From Ruminococcus bicirculans (ex Wegman et al. 2014) (GTDB lineage: Bacteria > Bacillota > Clostridia > Oscillospirales > Ruminococcaceae), in assembly GCF_000723465.1 (NCBI RefSeq), contig NZ_HF545616.1, forward strand, positions 1,178,001 to 1,242,000: DNA of 64,000 nucleotides, written 5' to 3'. Made by a program: the position numbers and the translations under genes. Shown piece after piece: positions 34,389 to 41,152 of the stretch (position 1 is its first letter; each line of letters opens with the position of its first letter). Under the pieces are notes generated by a model, which had not been told where the DNA came from, ran no database searches, and was given only the letters and a program-made list of their open reading frames with translations.

Positions 34389-35762
34389 ATGATACACAAG
34401 TTTAAGCTTGGCGGCTTTAATGCACTGCTTGACGTGAACAGTGGCGGAGTACATATTATAGACGATCTGACATATGATTTGTTAGACAATGTTGAGCCGC
34501 CTTTTGAGGAGAAATGTCCTGAGGACGTTGTAAGAAAGCTGTCAAAGATGTATGACAGCAAGGATATCGAGGATTGTTATGAGGAGATAGTTTCTCTTTA
34601 CAATGACAAGATATTGTTCAGCGAGGACGATTACGAGAAGTATGCACTGTCTGCTGTGGCTTCGCCTATCAAGGCAATGTGTCTGCATATTGCTCACGAC
34701 TGTAACCTGAGATGTAAATATTGCTTTGCTTCAACAGGCGATTTCGGTCAGGGCAGAATGCTCATGGACTATGAAACAGGCAAGCGTGCTATAGATTTTC
34801 TTATAGAGCGTTCAGGAGACAGAAAATTTCTTGAGGTGGACTTCTTCGGCGGTGAGCCGTCACTGAATTTCGGTACGGTAGAAAAGCTTGTTGAGTATGC
34901 ACGTTCACAGGAGGAGCCTCACAATAAAAAGTTCAGATTTACTGTTACAACAAATGGTGTACACCTCACTGACGAGATGATAGACTTCATCAACAAGGAA
35001 ATGTACAACGTTGTTCTGTCTATCGACGGAAGAAAAGAAGTCAATGACAGAATGAGAGTGCGTGTTGACGGTTCAGGAAGCTATGACAGGATTATCCCTA
35101 ACTTTAAGAAGCTTGTTGAGAAACGTCCTAAGAACAAGGATTGGTATGTAAGAGGCACTTACACAAAGTATAATCTTGACTTCTCAAATGATGTAATGCA
35201 CCTTTATGATCTGGGATTCGACCAGATATCCGTTGAGCCTGTTATGGCAGACCCTAGCGAGCCTTATGCTATAACAGAAGCTGACCTGCCGAGGATTTTC
35301 AAGGAGTATGAGATACTTTCTGAGAAGATACAGAAGATAAGGGACGAGGGCAAGTTCATAAACTTCTTCCATTTTATGATAGACCTCGATCAGGGTCCTT
35401 GTGCGATAAAGAGACTTAGGGGCTGTGGAAGCGGAAACGAGTATGTTTCTGTTACTCCTGACGGCGATATTTACCCATGTCATCAGTTCGTTGGTATCAC
35501 CGAGTTCAAAATGGGCAATCTCTATGACGGCACATTTAACGAGGAAATGAAAGATATGTTTGCTCACGCACACGTTTACAATAAGCCTGAGTGCAAAAAG
35601 TGCTGGGCAAAGTTCTATTGCAGTGGCGGTTGCAATGCAAACAACTACATTTACGCAGGTGATATCCACAATGCGCATAAGCTGTCATGTCAGATACAGA
35701 AGAAGCGTCTTGAATGCGCTATCATGATGAAGGCTGTTAAAATGCTCGACAGCGCAGAATGA
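34389..35762 (+). CDS. scfB: SCIFF radical SAM maturase (thioether-forming, SPASM domain)
   Basis: A radical SAM enzyme of 457 residues. The [4Fe-4S]-SAM motif C-N-L-R-C-K-Y-C puts the ligands at Cys105, 109 and 112. The N-terminal 90 residues form a peptide-recognition (RRE-like) region. The C-terminal SPASM region carries auxiliary cluster cysteines: R-G-C-G-S-G, Y-P-C-H-Q-F, and P-E-C-K-K-C-W-A-K-F-Y-C-S-G-G-C. Known members link a Cys sulfur to a Thr alpha-carbon in SCIFF. ATG 34389 follows GAAAGGTG. It pairs with the precursor gene 118 nt upstream. Confidence 0.95.
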   Translation: MIHKFKLGGFNALLDVNSGGVHIIDDLTYDLLDNVEPPFEEKCPEDVVRKLSKMYDSKDIEDCYEEIVSLYNDKILFSEDDYEKYALSAVASPIKAMCLHIAHDCNLRCKYCFASTGDFGQGRMLMDYETGKRAIDFLIERSGDRKFLEVDFFGGEPSLNFGTVEKLVEYARSQEEPHNKKFRFTVTTNGVHLTDEMIDFINKEMYNVVLSIDGRKEVNDRMRVRVDGSGSYDRIIPNFKKLVEKRPKNKDWYVRGTYTKYNLDFSNDVMHLYDLGFDQISVEPVMADPSEPYAITEADLPRIFKEYEILSEKIQKIRDEGKFINFFHFMIDLDQGPCAIKRLRGCGSGNEYVSVTPDGDIYPCHQFVGITEFKMGNLYDGTFNEEMKDMFAHAHVYNKPECKKCWAKFYCSGGCNANNYIYAGDIHNAHKLSCQIQKKRLECAIMMKAVKMLDSAE

Positions 35763-35875
35763 ATATAAATATTTTGTAAATTTCACGCATGGTAACTTTT
35801 GTGTACATATATAAACTTAATATGTACAAAAACGTTTGAAGTTTAACAAAAAAATTTATTGAATAATCGGTTTAA

Positions 35876-35912
35876 AAAGCACGGAATAACAAATGACGTT
35901 ATTCCGTGCTTT
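35876..35912 (+). terminator. Terminator after scfB
   Basis: A 14-bp stem aagcacggaataac / gttattccgtgctt with a 7-nt loop is followed by a T-rich tail. Confidence 0.85.
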
Positions 35913-36015
35913 CTGCTGTTATTACATAGTATGATCATGTCGAAAAATAGCAAAATGTGTCTGACATATTAATAAGTATTAAGATAAATATAATGTATAC
36001 TAAGCTGGTAGCTTA

Positions 36016-36044
36016 TTGACAAAGCGGGTCGAATTTAGCATAAT
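36016..36044 (+). promoter_or_regulatory. Promoter of the first TasA-like gene
   Basis: TTGACA (36016-36021), 17-bp spacer and CATAAT (36039-36044). Transcription would start near 36051. Confidence 0.75.
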
Positions 36045-36050
36045 ATTGAC

Positions 36051-36158
36051 ATAAACAAAAGGTGCTTGGCGGTCATGTTACCGCAAATCGGCTATAACGA
36101 GCGCCCTCTGTATCGGACAGGATAAAACGACAAATTATTATGAAAAGGACGAAGAGAT
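36051..36158 (+). promoter_or_regulatory. Structured leader of the first TasA-like gene, unrecognised RNA element
   Basis: Pairings visible are ggtgct (36060-36065) with agcgcc, enclosing a gcggt / accgc hairpin (36069-36084), and a ctgt / acag hairpin further down. It does not match c-di-GMP class I or II or other riboswitch consensus patterns that I know. It may be a regulatory element or simply a stabilising leader for a highly expressed gene. Confidence 0.4.
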
Positions 36159-37157
36159 ATGAAAACTAATGAAAAGAAGAATACTTCTGCTAAGAAGAAA
36201 CTTATACCTGCAGTTGCAATGCTCACAACTTCCGCTGTAATGCTTTCTACTGCTACTTATGCTTGGTTTACGATGAGCAGAGAAGTTGAAGTAACAGGCA
36301 TTAAGCTTACTGCTACAACTCCACAGACAATTGAAATTTCACTTGGTAAAGCTACAACTGGCAACACGCTGACTGCTGGACAAGAGGCAACTGCACCTGG
36401 TGCTGATGAAACACTTTGGTCACACACTGCTGCTATGGGTTCTGTATATAAAGATTTTGGTAAGCTTATTCCTGCATCTTCTGTTAATGGTTTTGATATG
36501 TTCTATACTGTAAAAGCAACAGAAAATGGTAAGAAAGTTTCTGATGTTGACAATCCTTTCAACAAGGCAACTACTGCTGCTGGCTGGGAATTTCAGGATG
36601 ACGGTAAATCTTCTGAAAAAGGTGATGCTGTTACAGCTGTTGATAAGGAAGGCTCAGGATATTATCTTGACATTCCGGTTTGGTTCAGAACAACAAGCAC
36701 TAGTGCTGTAAACCTTGGTCTTGACGTTGAAGTTAAACAGGGTAGTGATAGTGATACAACTACAGAACTTTACAAGGCTGCTCGTGTTGCAATACTCCCT
36801 GACACTAAGGCAGCACAGAGTGTGTTCCTTGGTGCAGAGGGAAATGCTACTACAAATTATTACACAGACGGTAAGGCTGTTTCGACCGCGGCAGCAACTT
36901 TAACTGCTTCATATGGTGAAGTTTCTGTTGCAACAGAGGTTAAAGCTACTGACGGAAAGGTTACTAATGCTGCTAATGCAACACATGTTGCTACTGTAAC
37001 AAAATCAACGGGTACAGGTTATGGTGGCGCTGTTAAGTATTACATTCGTGTATGGCTTGAGGGAGAAGATGAGGCTTGTTGGAATGCTAATGCAGGTCAG
37101 GACTTCCAGATTAATCTTAAATTCTATGACCTTTCAAACACAGGCACAGGTGTTTAA
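36159..37157 (+). CDS. TasA/CalY-like surface fibre protein with SipW-type signal
   Basis: A secreted protein of 332 residues. The basic N-terminus, hydrophobic helix (about 17-34) and S-T-A-T-Y-A-W-F-T cleavage region fit SipW substrates such as TasA and camelysin. The mature part is Thr/Ala/Ser-rich and beta-strand rich, consistent with a jelly-roll fibre subunit. Near the C-terminus V-W-L-E-G-E-D-E-A-C recurs in the gene at 38088 (I-W-L-E-G-N-D-P-D-C). Many codons end in T, unlike the neighbouring housekeeping genes. It has its own promoter, structured leader and terminator. It is probably the major fibre subunit; that is inference. Confidence 0.78.
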   Translation: MKTNEKKNTSAKKKLIPAVAMLTTSAVMLSTATYAWFTMSREVEVTGIKLTATTPQTIEISLGKATTGNTLTAGQEATAPGADETLWSHTAAMGSVYKDFGKLIPASSVNGFDMFYTVKATENGKKVSDVDNPFNKATTAAGWEFQDDGKSSEKGDAVTAVDKEGSGYYLDIPVWFRTTSTSAVNLGLDVEVKQGSDSDTTTELYKAARVAILPDTKAAQSVFLGAEGNATTNYYTDGKAVSTAAATLTASYGEVSVATEVKATDGKVTNAANATHVATVTKSTGTGYGGAVKYYIRVWLEGEDEACWNANAGQDFQINLKFYDLSNTGTGV

Positions 37158-37177
37158 TCCATAACAATAAAACAAAA

Positions 37178-37206
37178 AAGACGCCGAAGAAATTCGGCGT
37201 TTTTTG
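37178..37206 (+). terminator. Terminator after the first TasA-like gene
   Basis: Stem gacgccgaa / ttcggcgtt with a gaaa loop is followed by a run of T and preceded by a run of A, so it could act in both directions. Confidence 0.9.
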
Positions 37207-37261
37207 GTAAATGGGCATAAAAAATAATTTTCCATATTTGGGGAAATCTCCCGATTTTTCT

Positions 37262-37289
37262 TTGTTTTTTGTCGAAAATATGCTATAAT
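37262..37289 (+). promoter_or_regulatory. Promoter of the surface-assembly operon, with Spo0A-box match
   Basis: TTGTTT (37262-37267), 16-bp spacer and TATAAT (37284-37289). Within the spacer, TTTGTCGAAAA (37268-37278) matches the full 11-bp Spo0A box. A Spo0A-type regulator bound there would sit on the -35 side of the promoter. Confidence 0.6.
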
Positions 37290-37322
37290 AATACATTGGA
37301 GCAGAAAGGAAGTGGCTTTGCT

Positions 37323-38069
37323 TTGGGCGAAAATTCTACAGTTGACGGCGTTCGTGCCGTGGAGCTTTTCTATAGACCTATAAAAAATACCGACAGCGGC
37401 AGGGTCACTTTTTTGCAGTCGCAAACAAGGCTCAATTCTCCTGTTATGGGAACGCTAATGCCTGCGGATTATCTCCCTGTGGCTCAGCTTTCCGACCGAT
37501 GTGTTAGCATTTTCAAGCTTGCTTTTGTTCAGCTTTTGCAGGCTTTGGGCAAGTTTCACGAAAGGGAAGTTGACGTTGATTGGGCAAGCGTGTTCATGCC
37601 TGCAAGATTTTTAAGGCAGACGGAAGCTCCGAGAATTGCGGCAGATTATTGCGATAAGTTTGGCGTGAAGTATGAGCGTGTCTGCTTTGAGTTGTCGCCT
37701 GATGTGCTTGATGAAGCTGACAGCACAGTGGCAGATAACGTGGCTCTTATGAGAAGACAGGGCTTTCATTTTCTGCTCACAGGCTTCGGCACTGAGGGCT
37801 TTAAAATGCTTAAGACCGCTGAGTTCAAGGTAGATAATATCATGCTTTACGGCTCAGTGGCTCAGGTTCTTGGTAAGAGCGACAGGTATGATACCTGCGT
37901 GAACTCTCTGCTGAATTTCGTTTTTGACCTTAATGCTGAGGTCATAGCTGACGGCATTACTGATGATAAGCAGGTGAAACAGCTCAGCGGTATGCAGTGC
38001 CTTTACTATTCGGGAGAAAATGCAGGAAAATATATTGCGGAAAGATACGTTCGCAATAGAAATGAGTAA
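37323..38069 (+). CDS. Degenerate EAL-domain protein
   Basis: A cytoplasmic protein of 248 residues with the layout of an EAL c-di-GMP phosphodiesterase: V-E-L-F-Y-R-P-I at the start, V-C-F-E-L-S-P in mid-domain (usual L-E-I-T-E-S) and F-L-L-T-G-F-G-T-E-G-F near residue 155 (usual D-D-F-G-T-G). The E-A-L signature itself is replaced by L-Q-S-Q-T-R-L and the metal-binding D-D pair is lost. It is therefore probably a ligand-binding or scaffold protein, not an active phosphodiesterase. The start is TTG 37323, with AAGGAAG 10 nt upstream. It is the first gene of the large surface operon. Confidence 0.68.
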   Translation: MGENSTVDGVRAVELFYRPIKNTDSGRVTFLQSQTRLNSPVMGTLMPADYLPVAQLSDRCVSIFKLAFVQLLQALGKFHEREVDVDWASVFMPARFLRQTEAPRIAADYCDKFGVKYERVCFELSPDVLDEADSTVADNVALMRRQGFHFLLTGFGTEGFKMLKTAEFKVDNIMLYGSVAQVLGKSDRYDTCVNSLLNFVFDLNAEVIADGITDDKQVKQLSGMQCLYYSGENAGKYIAERYVRNRNE

Positions 38070-38087
38070 TAAACGGGTGATACGGTT

Positions 38088-38822
38088 TTGGACGGTAAAA
38101 ATATAGATAAAAATACAAGAGTAGTCGATACCCTTGCACTTCGCAGGACCGCCAAGGAAGCTAAACGCTATGTGGTATTGATGAGATTGCTTAAAATACT
38201 TGCCATTATACTTATCGCTATCGTGGCGGCGGCTTATGCGGTGTCTTATTTTTACGACAAGTATGGTAGCTTTACAGTTAAGATAAGTAAGTATGATATG
38301 ATAAATCAGGGGCTTACTCTTTCGGAAACTCCTGACTATACCACGAGCAATTCAAGGCTCAATGCGGATATCCTCTATGATATGACAAATATCAGTGGCG
38401 AAGATCTCCCTGATAATATCGACAAGATAAACGGCAGCCATAATGGCGAGGGGTATATAGCTTATACTTTCTATCTCATAAATTCCGGTAAAGACACACT
38501 TAGCTATGACAGCGAAATGACTATCGAGAACGTCACGAACGGTGTTGATGAAGCTATCAGAGTGGAGCTTTTCGTGAATGGCGAGAAAACTGTTTATGGT
38601 AAAACAAAGTCTGACGGCAGTGGTAAGGAAAGCGATTGCGACAAGGAGTTCGCCTCCTCTACTGAGGTCATGAAGGACCGACGTGAAAAGCTTGGTCCTG
38701 GTGAGAAAGACAAGTATACAGTAGTCATATGGCTTGAGGGAAATGACCCTGATTGTGTTGACAAAATAATCGGTGGCACAATGAAGCTTGGTATGAATTT
38801 CAAGATCGTTGAAACAACTTAA
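38088..38822 (+). CDS. Membrane-anchored TasA-like accessory protein
   Basis: A 244-residue protein with a short cytoplasmic N-terminus, one hydrophobic helix (about residues 33-55, I-L-A-I-I-L-I-A-I-V-A-A-A-Y-A-V) and an extracellular domain. Near the C-terminus V-I-W-L-E-G-N-D-P-D-C is shared with the first TasA-like protein, so the two belong to one fold family. It lacks the A-W-F-T cleavage region of the other members, so it may remain in the membrane as an anchor or chaperone. The start is TTG 38088 with a weak GGGTGA site. Confidence 0.68.
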   Translation: MDGKNIDKNTRVVDTLALRRTAKEAKRYVVLMRLLKILAIILIAIVAAAYAVSYFYDKYGSFTVKISKYDMINQGLTLSETPDYTTSNSRLNADILYDMTNISGEDLPDNIDKINGSHNGEGYIAYTFYLINSGKDTLSYDSEMTIENVTNGVDEAIRVELFVNGEKTVYGKTKSDGSGKESDCDKEFASSTEVMKDRREKLGPGEKDKYTVVIWLEGNDPDCVDKIIGGTMKLGMNFKIVETT

Positions 38823-38841
38823 AGAATTAGAAGGGAGGAAG

Positions 38842-38857
38842 CCTCGGGTTTCCGAGG
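38842..38857 (+). promoter_or_regulatory. Hairpin between the ribosome-binding site and start codon of the first sipW
   Basis: A cctcgg-gttt-ccgagg stem-loop separates GGGAGG (38833-38838) from ATG 38867. With the hairpin folded, the effective spacing drops from 28 to about 12 nt. Confidence 0.55.
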
Positions 38858-38866
38858 TTTTGAATT

Positions 38867-39526
38867 ATGAAAAAAGCTTTGAAGATCGTTTTTAATGTTA
38901 TCGCATGGGTGGTGCTTATCTTTGCACTGCTTATAACAATTCTCGTGTTCTCGTCTGATAAGAATAATGGTACGGCAAGTCTGCTGGGATATGTCCCACT
39001 CACAGTTGAATCTGACTCAATGAAGCCAACTTTCAAAAAAGGCGACCTTATTATCTCAAAGGAAATAGACGATATCAATTCTCTGAAAAAGGGCGACGTT
39101 ATCACTTTCTGGACTCTTATAAAGGGCCAAAAGGTGAAGAATACCCACCGTATCGCAGAGGTACTCAATGATAACGGCTCTGTAGGCTTTATCACACGAG
39201 GCGATGCTAATAACGTAGATGATACATACACTGTTTATGCAGGTGATATAATCGGTCAGTGGAAAGGTGCAAAAATAGGCGGTTTCGGCAAGGTAATGGA
39301 TTTTCTCAGAACAAAAACGGGATTTTTCATTTGCATACTTTTGCCCATAGCACTGTTTTTCCTCTTTGAGCTTTATAAGCTTATCGCAACCATAATCGAG
39401 ATAAAGCGTCCTGCTATCACAGAGAGCGATGAGGAAGAAATAAAAAGACGTGCAGTTGAGGAATACCTTGCACAGCAGAAGAAAAAGGAAGAGGAAAATG
39501 CACAGCAGGAGAAAAATGACAAATAA
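38867..39526 (+). CDS. sipW: SipW-type signal peptidase I (first copy)
   Basis: A signal peptidase of the archaeal/ER-like (S26B) type used for TasA-family substrates. It has an N-terminal membrane helix (about 8-28), the catalytic Ser51 in E-S-D-S-M-K-P and His94 in N-T-H-R-I instead of the usual bacterial Lys. The G-D-A-N box follows, then a second membrane helix (about 151-172) and a basic, Glu/Lys-rich cytoplasmic tail. AGGAGG lies unusually far upstream, with a hairpin between. A second SipW-type gene occurs 4.4 kb downstream. Confidence 0.9.
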   Translation: MKKALKIVFNVIAWVVLIFALLITILVFSSDKNNGTASLLGYVPLTVESDSMKPTFKKGDLIISKEIDDINSLKKGDVITFWTLIKGQKVKNTHRIAEVLNDNGSVGFITRGDANNVDDTYTVYAGDIIGQWKGAKIGGFGKVMDFLRTKTGFFICILLPIALFFLFELYKLIATIIEIKRPAITESDEEEIKRRAVEEYLAQQKKKEEENAQQEKNDK

Positions 39527-39547
39527 CTGCTGCTTGGGTGATACATT

Positions 39548-41116
39548 ATGAATGGATTTCTGAAATGGTTTTTTGTTTTCATGTCGTCAATGCTTGCAGG
39601 CTTTGGGCAGATCTTCAAAGGTCTGTGGAACGGCATAAAACAGATCTTCAATATAAAAAACTACATAAGGATATTCAAGACCTACTCGGCAGACTTTGGT
39701 GCGCTGGGCTGGATACTTTCTGTGCTTGCAATTATCGTTGTTGTGGCTATCTTTGTGCTTATTATTTTTATGATAGTGCTTGCTGTGAGAAAGTACATAA
39801 GATTCAGACACTCTATCGTCAGCAACGAGGATCTTATCGAAGAAATATCTGACCTGCAGCGTCAGGTGGTCAAAATGACCAAGGAAAAAGATGAGATCAT
39901 GGCAATGAAGGTGGCTCAGCTTGGGGTCTATGATAACACCGCTCTTGCAGAAGGTGAAACAAAGCTTGCAGAGGGCGAGCAGATGCCTGCACAGGGCGAA
40001 GTTCAAACCATTGTGGACGGCGTTGTTCAGACAGCAGATTGCCGTTTTTCAAAGCTTATCGAGGTGGACAATTTCTACAAGACATACGAGCCGCCTGCTT
40101 ACAATAATGACATCACCCTTAGCGGTATCTGCGAAGCATACAGAAACTTTGCCTGCTCAAGAATGCACCTTTATTATGACATAAAAACTATCCGACTTTT
40201 CATTGCAGGCATGGCTTCAACAAAGCTCATTATCCTGCAAGGTATCTCTGGTACAGGTAAAACATCACTGCCGTATTCATTCGGTAAGTTCTTGCAGAAT
40301 GATACCACTATTGCATCTGTTCAGCCGTCATGGCGTGACAGAACTGAGCTTTTTGGCTACTTCAACGAGTTCACGAAGAACTTTAATGAAACAGAAGTCC
40401 TCAAAAGAATTTATTCTTCTGAATACAATGACGATGTAAACTTCATACTCCTCGACGAGATGAACATTGCGAGAGTAGAATATTACTTTGCAGAAATGCT
40501 CTCAATTCTTGAAATGCCTGATCCTGCCGAGTGGGAGCTTGATCTTGTTCCTAACGTGTGGAGTACCGACCCTGTTCGCCTTGATAAGGGCAAGCTGCGT
40601 ATTCCGCAGAACATTTGGTATATCGGTACTGCCAACAACGACGATTCCACGTTTACTATCTCAGATAAGGTATACGACCGTGCACAGCCTATCAATCTTG
40701 ACGCAAAGGGAGTTGCCTTTGACGCACCTGACACGCCGCCTATGAATTTAAGCTTTGAACATCTTGATACACTTTTCAAGGAAGCTTTTCAAATGTATCC
40801 TGTTTCACAGGACAGTCTGAAAAAGATCCAGCAGCTTGACCTGTGGGTAATTGAAAAGCTGAGAGTGGCTTTCGGTAACCGTATACTTAAACAGATGAAC
40901 TTGTTTGTTCCTGTATATGTTGCCTGCGGTGGAGATGAACTTGACGGCATTGACTATGTGCTTGCCACAAAGATATTCAGAAAATTTGAGTCGCTTAACT
41001 TGGCAATGCTAAGAGAAGAGCTGAAAGAGCTTTGCACCTATATGCTGAAGCTTTTTGGCAGAAACACTATGAAAGAATCTATAGCATATCTTGAAAGATT
41101 GCAAAAACTGTACTAA
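39548..41116 (+). CDS. Membrane-anchored McrB-like AAA+ ATPase
   Basis: A 522-residue protein with hydrophobic N-terminal segments (about 4-25) and a strong transmembrane helix (about 54-80), then a coiled-coil stretch (about 95-125) and an AAA+ domain of the McrB type. Walker A G-I-S-G-T-G-K-T-S is at 232-240, Walker B F-I-L-L-D-E-M-N at 299-306 and the sensor-1 motif I-G-T-A-N-N-D-D at 359-366. McrB-like ATPases usually drive DNA restriction with an McrC or DUF2357 partner; the next gene is such a partner. Here the ATPase is fixed to the membrane inside a surface-protein operon, which suggests a motor for assembly or export. That role is inference. Confidence 0.82.
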   Translation: MNGFLKWFFVFMSSMLAGFGQIFKGLWNGIKQIFNIKNYIRIFKTYSADFGALGWILSVLAIIVVVAIFVLIIFMIVLAVRKYIRFRHSIVSNEDLIEEISDLQRQVVKMTKEKDEIMAMKVAQLGVYDNTALAEGETKLAEGEQMPAQGEVQTIVDGVVQTADCRFSKLIEVDNFYKTYEPPAYNNDITLSGICEAYRNFACSRMHLYYDIKTIRLFIAGMASTKLIILQGISGTGKTSLPYSFGKFLQNDTTIASVQPSWRDRTELFGYFNEFTKNFNETEVLKRIYSSEYNDDVNFILLDEMNIARVEYYFAEMLSILEMPDPAEWELDLVPNVWSTDPVRLDKGKLRIPQNIWYIGTANNDDSTFTISDKVYDRAQPINLDAKGVAFDAPDTPPMNLSFEHLDTLFKEAFQMYPVSQDSLKKIQQLDLWVIEKLRVAFGNRILKQMNLFVPVYVACGGDELDGIDYVLATKIFRKFESLNLAMLREELKELCTYMLKLFGRNTMKESIAYLERLQKLY

Positions 41117-41152
41117 AATTTGTACTCATAAGCTTTGAGAGGAGGGACGGGC

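Larger units (their letters stand above)
35763..36158. other. Intergenic region before the surface-protein locus
   Basis: It holds the scfB terminator (35876-35912), a TGTCGAA heptamer (35938-35944), a strong promoter (36016-36044) and a leader of about 108 nt. No further coding region is supported. Confidence 0.7.

Noticed and set aside
34127-35762. Bacteriocin (sactipeptide) cluster
   Set aside because: The precursor has the six-Cys SCIFF pattern and no exporter or immunity gene follows. SCIFF is a housekeeping peptide of Clostridia, not a known bacteriocin.
36051-36158. c-di-GMP riboswitch upstream of the TasA-like gene
   Set aside because: The conserved bases of class I (GEMM) and class II c-di-GMP riboswitches as I know them are not present; the element is kept only as an unrecognised structured leader.
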